Positions 38,300 through 49,928 of a DNA stretch of 64,000 bases are shown piece after piece. A program made the translations under genes and the position numbers. Origin of the DNA: Paramecium octaurelia (lineage: Eukaryota; Ciliophora; Oligohymenophorea; Peniculida; Parameciidae); contig CAJJDP010000008.1 in assembly GCA_905182995.1 (NCBI GenBank), positions 762,506 to 826,505 of the forward strand, given 5' to 3'. Each line of letters opens with the position of its first letter. The first letter of the stretch is position 1. The notes beneath the pieces were generated by a model. That model was not told the origin of the DNA. It searched no databases and saw only the letters and a list, made by a program, of their open reading frames with translations.

Positions 38300-39803
38300 T
38301 CACCAAACCTTTTACTTTATCATGGGCATAAGATTCATTCTTGGTAGCTGATATAAATTGCTAGGTCTTCTTTATGAATTTTGTGAGGGTGGCTTTTAAC
38401 TGGAATCAATTTTATTGAATTTTGATATCTTCAGAGGGGATACCATATTTTTAACTCTATTTGATAGACTTCTAGACTCACTATTTCTATCTTGAATATT
38501 CGGTAATGTATTAACTCTAGAACGAATTTCCATTGATTCATCATCACTATTACTTTATTCACTTTGCCTTCTTTTATCATTTAGATTTTGATATTTAAGA
38601 ATGAAATTTTAAGGTTCTATTTGTTTTTTAAAGATATCATTTTTTAACACTTCAAGGGGAGTGTTAGTATCACTCAATTGCAATTCGAAATCAATTAAAA
38701 GTAATTGTTAAAGTAGAACTTCTAATTCCTTGCTTGTTTATTAGAAATTTAAAATGCTTTTGATATCATCCATTTGACTAGGCAAATTGAATTGATTGAA
38801 CTAATAGCCAGTAAGTAATCTTATCAAAATGATTCCCAACTATTGTAGATCAGAAGTATGGGCTTTGTCATTCTTTAAGGATGGTCTTTAACTTAACATT
38901 TTTTTGGTGGAGTTTCTTGCTGCGTTGATTGACATCACTTTGGAATAATGTAATAAGCATAAGGAATCCAAATCTTACTCACTCTTGAATCCTATTGCTT
39001 TGAGGGTGACATCACCATGTATGAATCCTTTCTTATGCATTTCTTGTAACCCATTTAAAGTTTGTTTAATGATCAGTATGATCTATTGTTGGTTAAAGGT
39101 TGTTGATGAAATTTTACTTTCTAAAGTTCCTCCTTCAACCAACTCTTCCACGACGTAGAGATGATTGGCACTTTCATAAACTTCTTATAGGCGAATTAAA
39201 TTTTTATGATCAAATTGTCTTTTCATACCAATTTGCTTTTTCAAAAGGTCTAACAAGTAAGGAGAATTTAGTAGTTTCAATTTATCATATATCTTAACAG
39301 CATTTTACTATCCAGTTAGTTTGTCTCGAATTTTGAATACCTTTTAGAAAAATAAAGTCAAAAAATACTTGAAATTAGCTTCCCTCGCCTATTTTCTTGA
39401 TTATTTTGTATTTTTGTTATAAATTCTTTTAGATTGTATACTTTCTTAAGACTTCAACCCAATTTTAGATGTCTCCGTAGGCATCCAGTTTTTCGCCATT
39501 TTTACTTAATCTGAATCCTGTTTGAGAAGTTCTTGGATGGTAAACGATCTCAAGAAATAGATTCCTAACGTCAAGGAATTTCTGTTTAATTATAGAGATT
39601 ATTCATACATCATCTCCATATTTTAGATAATAACCTCCGAAATAAATTGTTTTTTGGATTAATCTATTCCTATTAACGATTGAGAGTTCGTCTGATAGTT
39701 GGAATTGAATTAATATTTAAGGTCTTTGTATCCAGAATTCTGGACTGTCATCTAAGATAGATTATGATAAAATGATGGCTTTGTTAATTTGGGATTTAAT
39801 CAT
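38300..39803 (-). CDS. Pseudokinase of the PH-like + CAMK family
   Basis: 482 aa, introns 39582-39608 and 39341-39368. The N-terminal PH-like region (FWIQRPQILIQFQLSDELS, later TSQTGFRLSKNGEKL) runs into KKIGEGSQFQVFKIRD and the ATP lysine in NAVKIYDK, and the hinge side (LYVVEELVEGGTLE) is intact. The catalytic loop reads FIHGDVTLKAIGF instead of HRDLKxxN: the Asp is kept but the Lys and the Mg-binding Asn are lost. No DFG follows; the equivalent position reads LLHYSKV. APE is also absent. It is therefore a predicted catalytically dead member, perhaps scaffolding an active paralogue. Confidence 0.82.
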
Positions 39804-40375
39804 TTAAATAATATAACATATTTCGGAAGAATAATTATCAATAGTAGAGTCTTTAGAATTTACTAATGTACCTAAATAAGAAGTATAAGATTTAGTTTTA
39901 GATGAAAAAGACTAATTGCAAATGAATAGTTACAATCAATACCAATTTATTGATTTAAATTTAAAGTCATCAATAATTTTATGCTGAACACCTCGTATGA
40001 TGAATCAATCCAAATGTGTCAAGTAATAAACTTAGTTTGAATACTTTTATATAAATAATAAGAGTCGTTTGAGATTATATTTTCTATATATATTAGTTTA
40101 AGAATCATGAGATTAAAGTATTGATTGCAGTTCGCTTATATTGATATCGAATATCATATTACTCATTGTAAAGTCTTTGAAACTTTGTTTATCGAATATT
40201 AAAATAGAATATGCAAGAAATGCCATTGACTCATCATAAGATATAGTTGGACAGGGATGTCGAATCAATAAAGGATTGCCAAATTTGTGAATATAATAAT
40301 ATAATAAATGAAGAAATAGAGGAAATATATTTTAAATCTTTTATTAAAAATATATTTTAAAAAACCAAAAATATT
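39804..40375. other. Intergenic, divergent promoter region
   Basis: 572 bp, AT-rich. From ATG 40211 a plus-strand frame (MQEMPLTHHKIQLDRDVESI) runs without stop into the uS10 start; an N-terminal extension of uS10 is unlikely because the protein family starts near 40376. Otherwise nothing recognised. Confidence 0.4.
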
Positions 40376-40796
40376 ATGACTGACTTGAAAGAGAAGAAAG
40401 TAGAAGATGAACAATAAACTAAAAAAATTAGAATGATTGTTACATCTAGAAGTGCTTAAGATTTGGAAAATTTCACTAATTAAGTTATTGAAAAGACCAG
40501 AGGACTTCAAGTAATGATTACATTTCAACATTAAGAGAGATTAAGGTGCACAAGTTGTATTCAAAGGACCAGTTAGAATGCCAACAAAGCATCTTAAAAT
40601 GACTGTCAGAAAGAGTCCTTGCGGTGAAGGTTCAAAGACTTGGGATAGATTTGAAATGAGAGTAATACAATTAATTAAGAATTAGATTCACAAAAGAGTA
40701 ATTGATTTCTAATGCACTCTACCAGCTTTCAAAGATATTACAAACTTCAAGATTGGTCCAGGAATTAATGTCGAATTAAACGTAGAATAATAATGA
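40376..40796 (+). CDS. RPS20: 40S ribosomal protein uS10 (S20)
   Basis: 131 aa, one intron (40511-40535, ending AAG). It follows eukaryotic S20: [20 protein letters not shown], then [37 protein letters not shown] and [10 protein letters not shown] near the end. It is an rRNA-binding protein of the small-subunit head. The stop follows two TAA codons read as Gln. Confidence 0.95.
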
Positions 40797-41233
40797 TTAG
40801 TGATAATATTAAATAATACATTAAATCTAAATACATTATTATAATGACTAATATTTGTTAATAGGAGTCTAACTCAAATAAACTAATTACCGCTTTCCTT
40901 ACCTTTACATCTATTATTTGGAAATATAATAAGTTAGACTAGACTACATGGCTGATTTGAAAATTACATAATTTGCATCAACACAATTTTAATCTTTTTA
41001 TTGTGAAATCCTTTTTAGAAAATATTGTTATAATCTGCCTTAAAATAGAATTAAAAGAAATATCATAAGAATTTCTATAAATTGCAAGAATTGTTCAAAA
41101 CGATATTAAAAAATTTGATCTATAATTTTGTTTGAGGGAATAATTCAAAAGGATAATCTAATAGTCTTTATAAATAGGAAACAAATTGACCATTCTTTAG
41201 GATTAATGATTTAATATATGAATTTAAAATATA
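40797..41233. other. Intergenic, between convergent genes
   Basis: 437 bp of AT-rich DNA between the 3' ends of uS10 and ribophorin I. Unusually long for a convergent gap here, but I see no gene in it. Confidence 0.5.
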
Positions 41234-42726
41234 TCACTCTTTTAATTTTAAGGTCTACAAATCTAATCTTCTTAAATATATTATCAACAAAAAGGCAAAC
41301 AAAAATGTTCCAAAAATCATCAAGGGCTCTCTTAATATAGATATTCCAGAAAATTTATAAGTGATCTGTGTTAAAATATAGTTATACAATAATTTGCTTA
41401 TTATCGAATTGGCTTGTTGTAGTTTTATCCAAAATGATTGTAGGTCTGCCAACTGTATCAAAGTAAGAAAACAATAATGTATCATTCCTTTCCACTTACA
41501 AAGGCAAATCAACTTTAATGTCATAGGCTCCTTCAGGTAAGGAAATTTAAAAGTTATATGAGTCAGATACCATTTCCTTGACAGAGAAGGAGAAATTCAA
41601 AGTTAATCTAAAATTATTTCCATCTTATTCCAGGTATCTAAATGATATTGATGTCAAATACTTTTTTGTTGGTAAATTGTACCCTAAAGTAAAATTGCTT
41701 CTCCATCCTCCAAATATTGCAAATCTGGGTCTTAATTAGATCAAGGCTTAATTTTCCCCATTAAGTTTCTAAGATAATCAATTATGAATGTTACCCCTTT
41801 AGCAGCATTTGATGTTGAAATGTTTCCGATCTCATCCCTATAGTAAACACCCCAAGAATCATATGGGAGTGATGCAGATAGTTATTTCAAAGAGTGTTTT
41901 CCTATGTTTGGATTGTATTTATTAAAATTAACTCTTCCAAATTCACCTTTCAACTTTGCTCCTTGATTTTCAATTGAATAGTTTTCTTCAATTAAAATAT
42001 TACCCCAATGAGATACTTCAACGATTTTAGATGCCTTTGTGAAAACAGTCATTGGTGTGTTGTTTTCTAGATGGATTGTATGAATCTAAGTCGAATAAGC
42101 CTTAATGTCTTAGTATGGCCCAAATTCTAGAAGTTGATTTCTCTGAGTAGCTGATTTTAGTGTATAAGAGCTATAGGTAATGTGCGTATTTACATAATTT
42201 TTTGAGTTTCATAATACGTTATTTGATTCTGAACAAAATAAGGAGTGAAGAAATATACGGAATCCATAAATTGGACTAATTATTCATCCTATTTATTATT
42301 AATCACAGAATACCTCAACTCCAATTTCTTTAGGCATTGGTTTGAATCGTTTATAATAATATTCATTTAATTCTACTTCTAAATTGGCAGAAGGTTCAAT
42401 TGATTTCTATAATGTAAATTCATAGACTGTTGCATTCTATTTGTATTTCACATCCATATCTTCTATTACTTTTTTTGCATTGCTTTCCTCAATATTGACA
42501 TGATATAATTTATCTGACAATGCACTATGGATTGTATAATAAATCTTTTCAATTGGAATGACTCCATCATTTTAAAAATTAATCTTAAGATGATGTTAAT
42601 CGTTACTTTAGATTTGATGTAGACATATCTATCAGTTAATTGCACTGTCCTCTCAATATTTGAAATGAAAAAGTTTTTTTGAATTCTTAGTGATGATGCT
42701 AATGCAATAAATATGAAAAGCAACAT
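41234..42726 (-). CDS. RPN1: Ribophorin I (oligosaccharyltransferase subunit OST1)
   Basis: 457 aa, introns 42584-42606, 42289-42313, 42171-42193, 41769-41794 and 41366-41387. A signal peptide (MLLFIFIALASS) is followed by IERTVQLTDRYVYIKSK, a ribophorin start. Conserved blocks include KIVEVSHWGNILIEENY, LPYDSWGVYYRDEIGNIST and RFAIFGGWRSNFTLGYNLP. One C-terminal membrane helix (PLMIFGTFLFAFLLIIYLRR) and a short tail close the protein. It acts in N-glycosylation in the ER lumen as part of the OST complex. It is shorter than animal ribophorin I (about 600 aa), consistent with protist orthologues. Confidence 0.92.
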
Positions 42727-43352
42727 AATTAATTATTATTTATTTAACTTTATTTATTTGATAACTCTTTCTTTTATTTATTTTCTGAATTCTGAGAATT
42801 CTTAAGCAGTCATATGTATATTTTCTAGTTTTAGAATGCTTATATAAAATTTAGTTTATTGTGGCAAGAGAGGCATCGTTTGTTTAGGTTTTTTAATTAG
42901 GCCATAAATAATACAAATTCTTGATAAAATTATTATAATTTTATTCAAATTAATCCAGTAAGATTGTTTGTAAGATATTAATGTAATATAAAGAGGAAAC
43001 AATAAGATACAATTGATTATTTAATAAAAATTTTTTACAATGTAAATAATTATTATTATAAATTATATATATTTATTATAATTTATCATGGTAAATCGAT
43101 GCAATTTATTTAATGACGGATCATACGATTTATTTCTCATTAAAATTATATAAATGTATATAATCCCTTATAATGAATGGTTGCTCTACGCTTGTCTAAA
43201 GTCTCCCTAATCTCCTCAAGAAGCTAATGTTAGTGGACTTTTATAATGATTTTTTATAAAAATATATGTTTAATATACTTTTAGTTTAAAAAGGAATGTT
43301 AAAAAAAAGGATTTGACATTGACTTAAAAAATAATGGAGAGTATATTACAAA
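42727..43352. other. Intergenic
   Basis: 626 bp of AT-rich DNA. A stretch at 43,180-43,235 is richer in G+C and contains an inverted near-copy of about 16 bases from 43,630-43,650 (AATCTCCTCAAGAAG against its reverse complement). No gene can be supported. Confidence 0.4.
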
Positions 43353-43605
43353 TCAATTCTTCTCTTCTTATTTCGTTACTACCACTTCATTTTTGTTCTC
43401 ATTTGGGATTCCATTTCTAGATAAATTAAACTTAATACTTTTTATATTGGACGTCCTTGATGTCTTTCATAGATAAGAATATCTTTTTTTTAGTCTGTTT
43501 TTGAGAAGAATTTTGGTTGTTAGACTTAGTTTCCTTTGATTTTTTGATGACTTTCTATATTTTTTGGGATTTAGATAGTTCAAATGAACTTTATTCATCA
43601 TTCAT
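43353..43605 (-). CDS. Small Lys/Ser-rich protein
   Basis: 76 aa with one intron (43417-43438). Reads MNDEQSSFELSKSQKIQKVI, then KETKSNNQNSSQKQTKKK and IFLSMKDIKDVQYKKNG, ending VVVTKQEEKN. It is highly charged and probably disordered. No family recognised. Its start overlaps the start of the frameshifted block on the other strand by about 20 bp, so at least one of the two starts is wrong. Confidence 0.5.
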
Positions 43606-43875
43606 TATAGTATTATGTTCGATTGTTTGGGTTTCTTGAGGAGATCGGGGTTAAATCTAAGGACTTGACTATGCTTGGAGAGAGCAAGCAGTTCTAAACA
43701 AACATTAAGGGTAAAGCTTACCTCAGAGCTATCAACGAGTTGAATTGAACAAGTTATTGAAGCAAAAGTTATTGCTGAATAAGAAATTGTTGATCATAGA
43801 GCAAGAATGAATTCATAATTTACAAAAGAATATTTAAATCACAAGATTCGAACCATATTCACTTATAATGCATGA
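43584..43875 (+). pseudogene. Coding block broken by a +1 shift
   Basis: From ATG 43584 the frame reads LFGFLEEIGVKSKDLTMLGE and KGKAYLRAINELN, then a TGA at about 43,745. One base further on, the next frame continues EQVIEAKVIAEQEIVDHRAR and ends at TGA 43873-43875. The two pieces abut and neither has a GT-AG intron that could join them. It looks like one short gene with a frameshift, or an assembly error. No family recognised. Confidence 0.4.
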
Positions 43876-44327
43876 AATACGTATTATTAAAATTAATACT
43901 GTTACAATCAAGTGTGCACAATTTATATTATCAACTATTAATTTATTTCAACACAAAGAAGCAGAGCATCAGCCAATCTAAATTCGTTGATTATAATAAA
44001 TATCTTTTTTAACTTGACAACTGTCAAATAAAATATATAAATATTTTAAATTTTATATAATTTAGTTAATTTATAATATAATTTACTTTATTTTAAATAA
44101 ATTTGTATTACCATCTTATGTTTGTTTGAATCCTCAGAAATATAAGACTCCCAGCAATACAATTGTACTTTTCATTCAATCTTAAGAATGTATAAAATGG
44201 ACCATGTTAGTTCAAATTATCTTATTTTTATTAATTGTCCCTTGGGATCATTGAAATAGAGCGTATATCTATAAATTTATTGATATTAACAAACAAAAAC
44301 AGGTTCTCTTAATATTATTTAAATAAT
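43876..44327. other. Intergenic
   Basis: 452 bp of very AT-rich DNA upstream of the rhomboid-like gene. Nothing recognised. Confidence 0.5.
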
Positions 44328-45265
44328 ATGAATTAATTTAATCAGAATAAAATATTTGCTTTTTGGCAATCTACTCCAATAGTAAATAAACTCTTTACAA
44401 TAATTGCTGCTATATTTTGGATTATAGAACTTTTTATTGGTGATCAGCTCAAATTTTAGCCAATTTCATTGTAATATGTTTGTATTTGGCAATTGATAAC
44501 ATCAGCATTTGTTTAAGGTATAGGATAAATTCTAATACATAGGGTCTATTTTGTCACTCATCTTTAATTTATGTTGTTTGCCTGATCTAAACAATACAGA
44601 AAAAAGATTGGGAAGCATTTTGTATTTATTAGAATTTATAATCAAAAACAGTATTGGAATGGTATTGTTTCATTAATATTTAGGCATGTATCTTTTTAAT
44701 AGTCAGATTATATTGTTTGTTTAATTATGATCTAGAGATGATGTATTCCAATCATTTTGGTTTTTGGAATGTCGCGGTTTATTTTATTGCAAGCAAGTAC
44801 TTAATCATTAAAATCTTAGAACTCTTATTAAAACTAATGCGGAAACAGAGTTTATATTTTTGGGGTTAGTGATAAAAGACAGATATTATTTAATCTGCTT
44901 GCTATTGTTTTTACAATTATTTTAACAAACTCGGTATTCAGTGTTATTTTTTGCCTTCATTGCTTTTCTAGAGTTTATAATATACAAAGGACCCATGTTT
45001 AGATTGCCTAAGCGTTTTATTGAATAAATAGAGAAGAAAGCTTTTCTATAAAAATACATTTCAAGATAAGATTTCATTCCAATTTCACAAGCATATGACT
45101 TAGTATTTGCAGGAACCCAGAAAATAGAATTTCAAATAGAGAATTTGAATAAAGACTTGGAGCTATCTCCTACTGGGTATTGATATTATTTTTAATTTAA
45201 AAAGTTAGCTGAGTAATTCTCAAGAAAAAGTTCAAACTGAAGATGAAAGTATGCAAATAAAATGA
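44328..45265 (+). CDS. Rhomboid/Derlin-like multi-pass membrane protein
   Basis: 279 aa, introns 44518-44542, 44662-44683, 44797-44819 and 45177-45204. The start FAFWQSTPIVNKLFTIIAAI and the following short loop and helices (YVCIWQLITSAFVQG, GSILYLLEFI) have the Derlin/rhomboid layout of six or so membrane segments in 200 residues. No catalytic GxSG serine is visible, so a Derlin-type pseudoprotease is likelier than an active rhomboid. Derlins act in ER-associated protein retrotranslocation; that function is inferred. The C-terminal 60 residues are polar. Confidence 0.6.
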
Positions 45266-45434
45266 ATTAATTAAATAAGTAATTTACGAATAAATTACTG
45301 ATGCATTCTCACGTTTACATTTGATAAGAACATCTTATCTTTTGTATTAATCTTTGTTTATCAGTCTTCCCTCGTTACAATTACATTGTTTTATAACCTA
45401 TTTTCTAATAAATTTTTATTGATATAATTAAATT

Positions 45435-46522
45435 ATGGATTAAGTAAGTGTTCTTTGCCAGAATGATAATTGTTTTGATCAAATAATCAAAAGAGTATGT
45501 TAATAAAAGAGTTGTAATAAAAACAGACTAATTTGTGATAGATGTTTGATTGATCATAAAACTCATATACAAGACTGCTTCTTAATTTGTGATATTCCTT
45601 AATAACTTAATGTAATATAGAAATAGAAAAAGGATGCATATACAGATACAGAAACAGCAATTGAAGGGTTTCTGAAAAAAGTAAGAAAGCAAATAGAATA
45701 AAAATTTGCTTTTTAACACTGCCCTATATTTTAAATTTAATTATCCCAAAATATATTAGATTGGACATCAAAAGATTTTTATTAGTTTTCCTAAAGTCTA
45801 TCTCAACTGGACTTTCAATCAAATTATTTTGATAAAGCTTTAAGTGAAAAAATAAAACAATTGAATTCCATGCAATTTGATGGAAAATCATTTGAATAAT
45901 TATTCGTTCCCAATTAATCCTAAGCGAGAAATAAGATAATTACATAAGGCTTGTCAGCCAAAATTAATAAAAATTATGGAATGAATAATTTTTAACCATA
46001 AATTTTAAGGGAAAATGTTTTTAATACAATTGAAATTCGTGATTATGAATTAATTTCTGGAACTGATATTGAAAAATTGGCAATTCTTACCCCAAACCTA
46101 CTTGACTTAGCAAAAGATTAGATAAAATTGACATTCAAATATGAAGGGGATATTTTATATAAGGATGGAAAGAGTAAGTTCGGATTGTACACAGGGATAT
46201 TAAATAAATGCAGCTTATCTGAAGAGGGCAATGAAGAAAATTTAATTCTAATTAATGATTAAGGATGTTATGTTTAGAAGGATAAATAATTAATTGAATA
46301 AGAAGAAGTTGATTTGTTATTTCCTGATAATGATAATAATTAATTTATGCTTGTTTTTAATAAACAACTAGATAATTTATCATTAAGCTTAATAAATTTA
46401 AGAGTATTTATTTTTTGTTAATTTAGAGCAATAAAAAAGCAGAAATTTAAATAAAAAGCTATTTATTATATGCTTATTTTTGTTTTAGTTTATCGTGTTT
46501 AGCAAAAGTTCACATTTTATGA
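45435..46522 (+). CDS. Zinc-binding (B-box-like) protein
   Basis: 354 aa with one intron (46404-46426). The N-terminus is cysteine/histidine-rich: SVLCQNDNCFDQII, VCQQKSCNKNRLICDRCLID, then HKTHIQDC, a layout like the B-box-type zinc modules of ciliate TRIM-like proteins. A coiled-coil region and a beta-rich region (YEGDILYKDGKSKFGLYTG) follow. The intron near the end is supported but not certain; without it the frame runs on to about 46,660. No RING or kelch repeats are present. Confidence 0.6.
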
Positions 46523-46619
46523 TTTATTAAATCAAATATTTATATTTTATAAACTTAAGTAGTATTATTTCAAATATTAAATCATTCATCCTTCTTAATT
46601 AATAGAGATTCATTAATTT

Positions 46620-47084
46620 AAAAAAGATAAACCACAGGTTGAGGTAATTTATAGAACATAGTCATATTCAAACCAATGAATAATTGAATAATAAAAGAGG
46701 AGGTGAAAGTTAATCCTTTGAAAAGTAAGAAAATAATCTTTAAATTGAATGTTTAACTATTAAATATAGACTTTAATTTACTTTAATGAAGTACCTAGGT
46801 TAAGTAAGGAACAAAATTACATAGAACTAGTAGAAATCCTATTCTAAAATTGATACCAAAGCTTAAACTAAGTCCTGAAATTAAAGGAATATTTTGATGA
46901 AAATATCAACAAATTTAAAGTAAATTCAGATAAGAATTAAACCTGATTCCTAACTAAATCTTCTAATATCAGAATCTGATCAAAGACCTAAATTTGTAAT
47001 TCAAGATCAAAAAACGGGAAAATAAAAAGAGGGAATAAAATAATAATAGTTAATAGTGCATGAGCATCTTCAAATAAGAGTATA
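46620..47084 (+). pseudogene. Unresolved coding-like block in several frames
   Basis: Protein-like stretches lie close together in different plus frames: NKRGGESQSFEKQENNLQIE, then TSRNPILKLIPKLKLSPEIK, then SESDQRPKFVIQDQKTGKQK. I could not connect them with introns of normal size. The minus strand is also largely open. It may be a decayed gene, a gene with misread introns, or a retained internal eliminated sequence splitting a gene. Confidence 0.3.
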
Positions 47085-47246
47085 TCAAAAATATTCCTGC
47101 TCATAAATGTAATATATTCTACAGTAATACTGTGATATTTATTTTACCTTCAGCTAAGTGCTTTTCAATTCCTTTAAATAGAGGAAATACATTGGCTGTA
47201 TATATTTCTCTTCTTCATTTTCATTATAAATTACCAATTGAGACAT
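47085..47246 (-). CDS. Possible small acidic/aromatic protein
   Basis: 53 aa, no intron: MSQLVIYNENEEEKYIQPMY, then LYLKELKSTQLK and a tyrosine-rich end (YYCRIYYIYEQEYF). The residue mix looks coding but the length is within chance for this base composition. Confidence 0.3.
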
Positions 47247-47422
47247 TTATCTATAATTATTAACTATTATTGTATATTCCTTTAAGTTTAATATACAGAA
47301 GAGAACACAATGCATATTCACCATTTGATTTTCACTTAAGCTGCATTAGGGATTATAACCTAGCTTAGTTTACTGAAATCTTTTATTTATTTTATTAAAA
47401 ATCGTGAATATATATAATAAAT

Positions 47423-47855
47423 TCACTTTCCTAAACCATTTCCCAGATCAAATTTATTAGCATACTTCTAAAACAAATCCTTATCATAATCCTATATTTT
47501 TTTTTTCAGATCCTATTTCATATTCATATATTTGCTATCACCCATATATGTTCTTCTCATTGCATCTTAATTTTGGAATTCCTTGAAGAACTCATTACTT
47601 GTAACCAAAAACTAAATCATTTAAGTATTTTACTTTCTTTTTTTTCTCGACCTACTAAATACTATTGTCTTATCCTTTTTTTCTAAAATATTCGTCTAAA
47701 GTCATTCCATTGTAACTATTTGGATTAAAATTCTGGGCTGTTCTGCTTTAAATTGCTGTTCGATTTCTTTGAGAATTCTAATTTGTCATTCTTCTTTTTT
47801 CTAAGCGAGAACATTTAGATGTCTCTGGTCTTTATTCTAGACGCTCTTAACTCAT
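47423..47855 (-). CDS. Unknown basic coiled protein
   Basis: 136 aa, one intron (47612-47633). MSQERLEQRPETSKCSRLEK is followed by NPNSYNGMTLDEYFRKKGQD, then after the intron SNEFFKEFQNQDAMRRTYMG and DYDKDLFQKYANKFDLGNGL. The two exons match in style and the intron is required to pass a TGA. No family recognised; the look is of a structural or cytoskeletal protein. Confidence 0.6.
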
Positions 47856-48497
47856 TTATTGAAAAAATTAATATAATTTACTCATCTGTTAAGAAATTTA
47901 ATTCATAACCACCTTAACCTATATATCTATATAAATTAGACCTTAATCCACAACAAGAGCTTCTTTATAAAAACAAAACGAAGATGATCAATGAAATAAT
48001 ACTTATTCCCATGTTCTTTAAAATGATACTAATTTAATGAACTTCTCTAATCCAAATTTTGAAAACAAATGAAGCAATCAGATTGTATATAGGAAGTAGG
48101 TTATATAGTAAATTCTCGTTTGAGAGATACTCCAAATCAAATATATATCTTGGATGGAAAGAATAAATAATAATTTTGAAAGCATACTATTAATTCTGAA
48201 TAGATAAATTTAGTAAAAACATCCAGCTTCAAACTTAGAATAAATTTCCTTTCACATAATAATAAATAATTAGTCAACTATTAAACAAAGAGTTGAATAT
48301 TATGAATTTAATTTAAAATTTATAAATTTTACATATCAAAAATCATCTTTTTTTTGATATTTACAGAGGATTTCATATAATTTGCGCTAAAACTAGTGTA
48401 ATAAATAAATTTCTATTCTGTTGTGATTTTATAATTATTATGGAAAATATTGACATTTTTTGTGGTAAAAGTAAAGGTCTATAGGAAATATCTGCAA
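47856..48497. other. Unresolved; short coding-like stretch
   Basis: 642 bp. A plus frame from ATG 48069 reads MKQSDCIQEVGYIVNSRLRD, passes a TGA, and continues HTINSEQINLVKTSSF. With a TGA expected by chance about every 60 codons, this is weak evidence for a gene. Confidence 0.3.
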
Positions 48498-48977
48498 ATG
48501 ACATATAAAATGTAGAAATTCTTTTAGATTATAAATCAAATCTCTAGAGTTTTGATACAACAAACAAATATATTAGAATTCTCAGCATAAAAGTAATTAA
48601 AGCTGTCAAAAAAAATCTAATTAGTTTAATTTAGGAAGCTTTTTAATTTTTCTTTAAAATTAAATGAAGAAACAAATAATTTATTAAATTTTTATGATTG
48701 TCTTAATATTGAAAAAATTTGTTGTAATAATTATTAAAATAATATTATGAAATTTGTTAGAAGAAAACAAAAAGTTATAACTTGTGATTCTTACTGTAAG
48801 TTTAAAAATGCATTATTTTAAATTGAAGATTACTTAGAAATATATAAGATTTCTAACATTGAAAGAAAAGAAAAATATTAGATCATTAAAAAACTAAATA
48901 ATGTTCCAATTGCTGATTTTCATGAAGAGCAATTTATTTCACATATGAATTAAGCGGAGAAGATTCAAACTTTATGA
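48498..48977 (+). CDS. Possible unknown protein
   Basis: 159 aa, no intron; the frame is open for about 220 codons. The C-terminal half has a convincing mix (FVRRKQKVITCDSYCKFKNA, IKKLNNVPIADFHEEQFISH), the N-terminal half is Leu/Phe/Gln-rich and less so. The frame resumes after the stop for another 50 codons, so the stop itself may be a decay event. No family recognised. Confidence 0.4.
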
Positions 48978-49487
48978 GTTCGATCAAAATTTATTGATAA
49001 ACTACAAAAAATGATTTATTTAAATAGATAATGTAATTGTAAGCAATGCCATGACATAAAATCAACTAAGAGTTTTTTATCAAGTTTTATTTTCAAAACT
49101 TATTATCTATTAGGATAGTTGAAAATTGAGTTAGTTATTATCTGATTTTAGGCATATATAGGGAAATAGTATTAACTTCTAGATAAATTAATGATTAAGT
49201 GAGATATTGCATCTAGGATTAATGTTTATTAGTTAACCCAAGAACTCAAGAATTTTATTAAGAAGAATACTATTTTAACTATTTCTTACTTAAAGAAATC
49301 AAACACAATTACCTAATATTTTTACATAATCCAAAGGAAGTCTGTATTAAAATGTTATTAAAATTATTAAAAATGGCTTCAAATTGAAAGTTTGTAATTA
49401 TATAATTTGTTTATATTTTTCACTGGAATTAATATTTTATATTATAAAAACACAGTATAATTAAGAAAAAAAGATAATAATAAAAAT
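48978..49487. other. Intergenic
   Basis: 510 bp, AT-rich, upstream of the TPPP gene. It contains open frames interrupted by TGA, consistent with non-coding DNA. Confidence 0.4.
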
Positions 49488-49928
49488 ATGTAAGGCACTG
49501 TTTAATAAGTATTTTTGCAATTCACTGCAAATAAACCAGAAATGGATGGAAAAACCTTTGCTAAAGTTTCCAAAGATTGTCATCTCTTAGATAAGAAATT
49601 GACATCCACAGATGTAGATTTAATCTTTGCTAAAATCAAACCCACACCAGCAGCTAGATCAATAACCTATGCTTAATTTGAAAAGGGTTTGTAAATGATG
49701 GCTGAAAAGAAGGGAGTTGGAATTCAAGATGTTTAAAATCAAATTCTTAATGCTGGTGGACCTCACTTTTAAGGTACAAAAGCCGACGCTGTGAAATTCC
49801 ATGACGATAAAAACTTATACACAGGAGTTCATGCAAATGGTGGACCATCAACAATAGATAAGAATCACGGGGGTTTGAATACCATTTGTGATAGATCCTA
49901 AGCAGATGTGAGAGGAGTTAAGAAATGA
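49488..49928 (+). CDS. TPPP: TPPP / p25-alpha family protein
   Basis: 146 aa, no intron. Reads MDGKTFAKVSKDCHLLDKKL, STDVDLIFAKIKP, ARSITYAQFEKGLQMMAEKK, and the C-terminal p25-alpha block KFHDDKNLYTGVHANGGPST followed by DRSQADVRG. This is a short, apicortin/TPPP3-like member of the tubulin-polymerisation-promoting family, known from flagellated protists. It should bind and bundle microtubules. The second codon is TAA (Gln). Confidence 0.93.

Noticed and set aside
40211..40375. In-frame ATG 55 codons upstream of uS10
   Set aside because: The uS10 family has no such extension and the stretch is AT-rich; it is more likely 5' UTR open by chance.
43180..43650. Inverted near-repeat of about 16 bases flanking a small gene
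   Set aside because: Too short and imperfect to call a transposon terminus or an RNA hairpin.
48069..49420. One long frame with several in-frame TGA codons, considered as possible TGA recoding or a decayed large gene
   Set aside because: In DNA this AT-rich a TGA is expected about every 60 codons, and the observed number is close to chance; only 48498-48977 is long enough to list.
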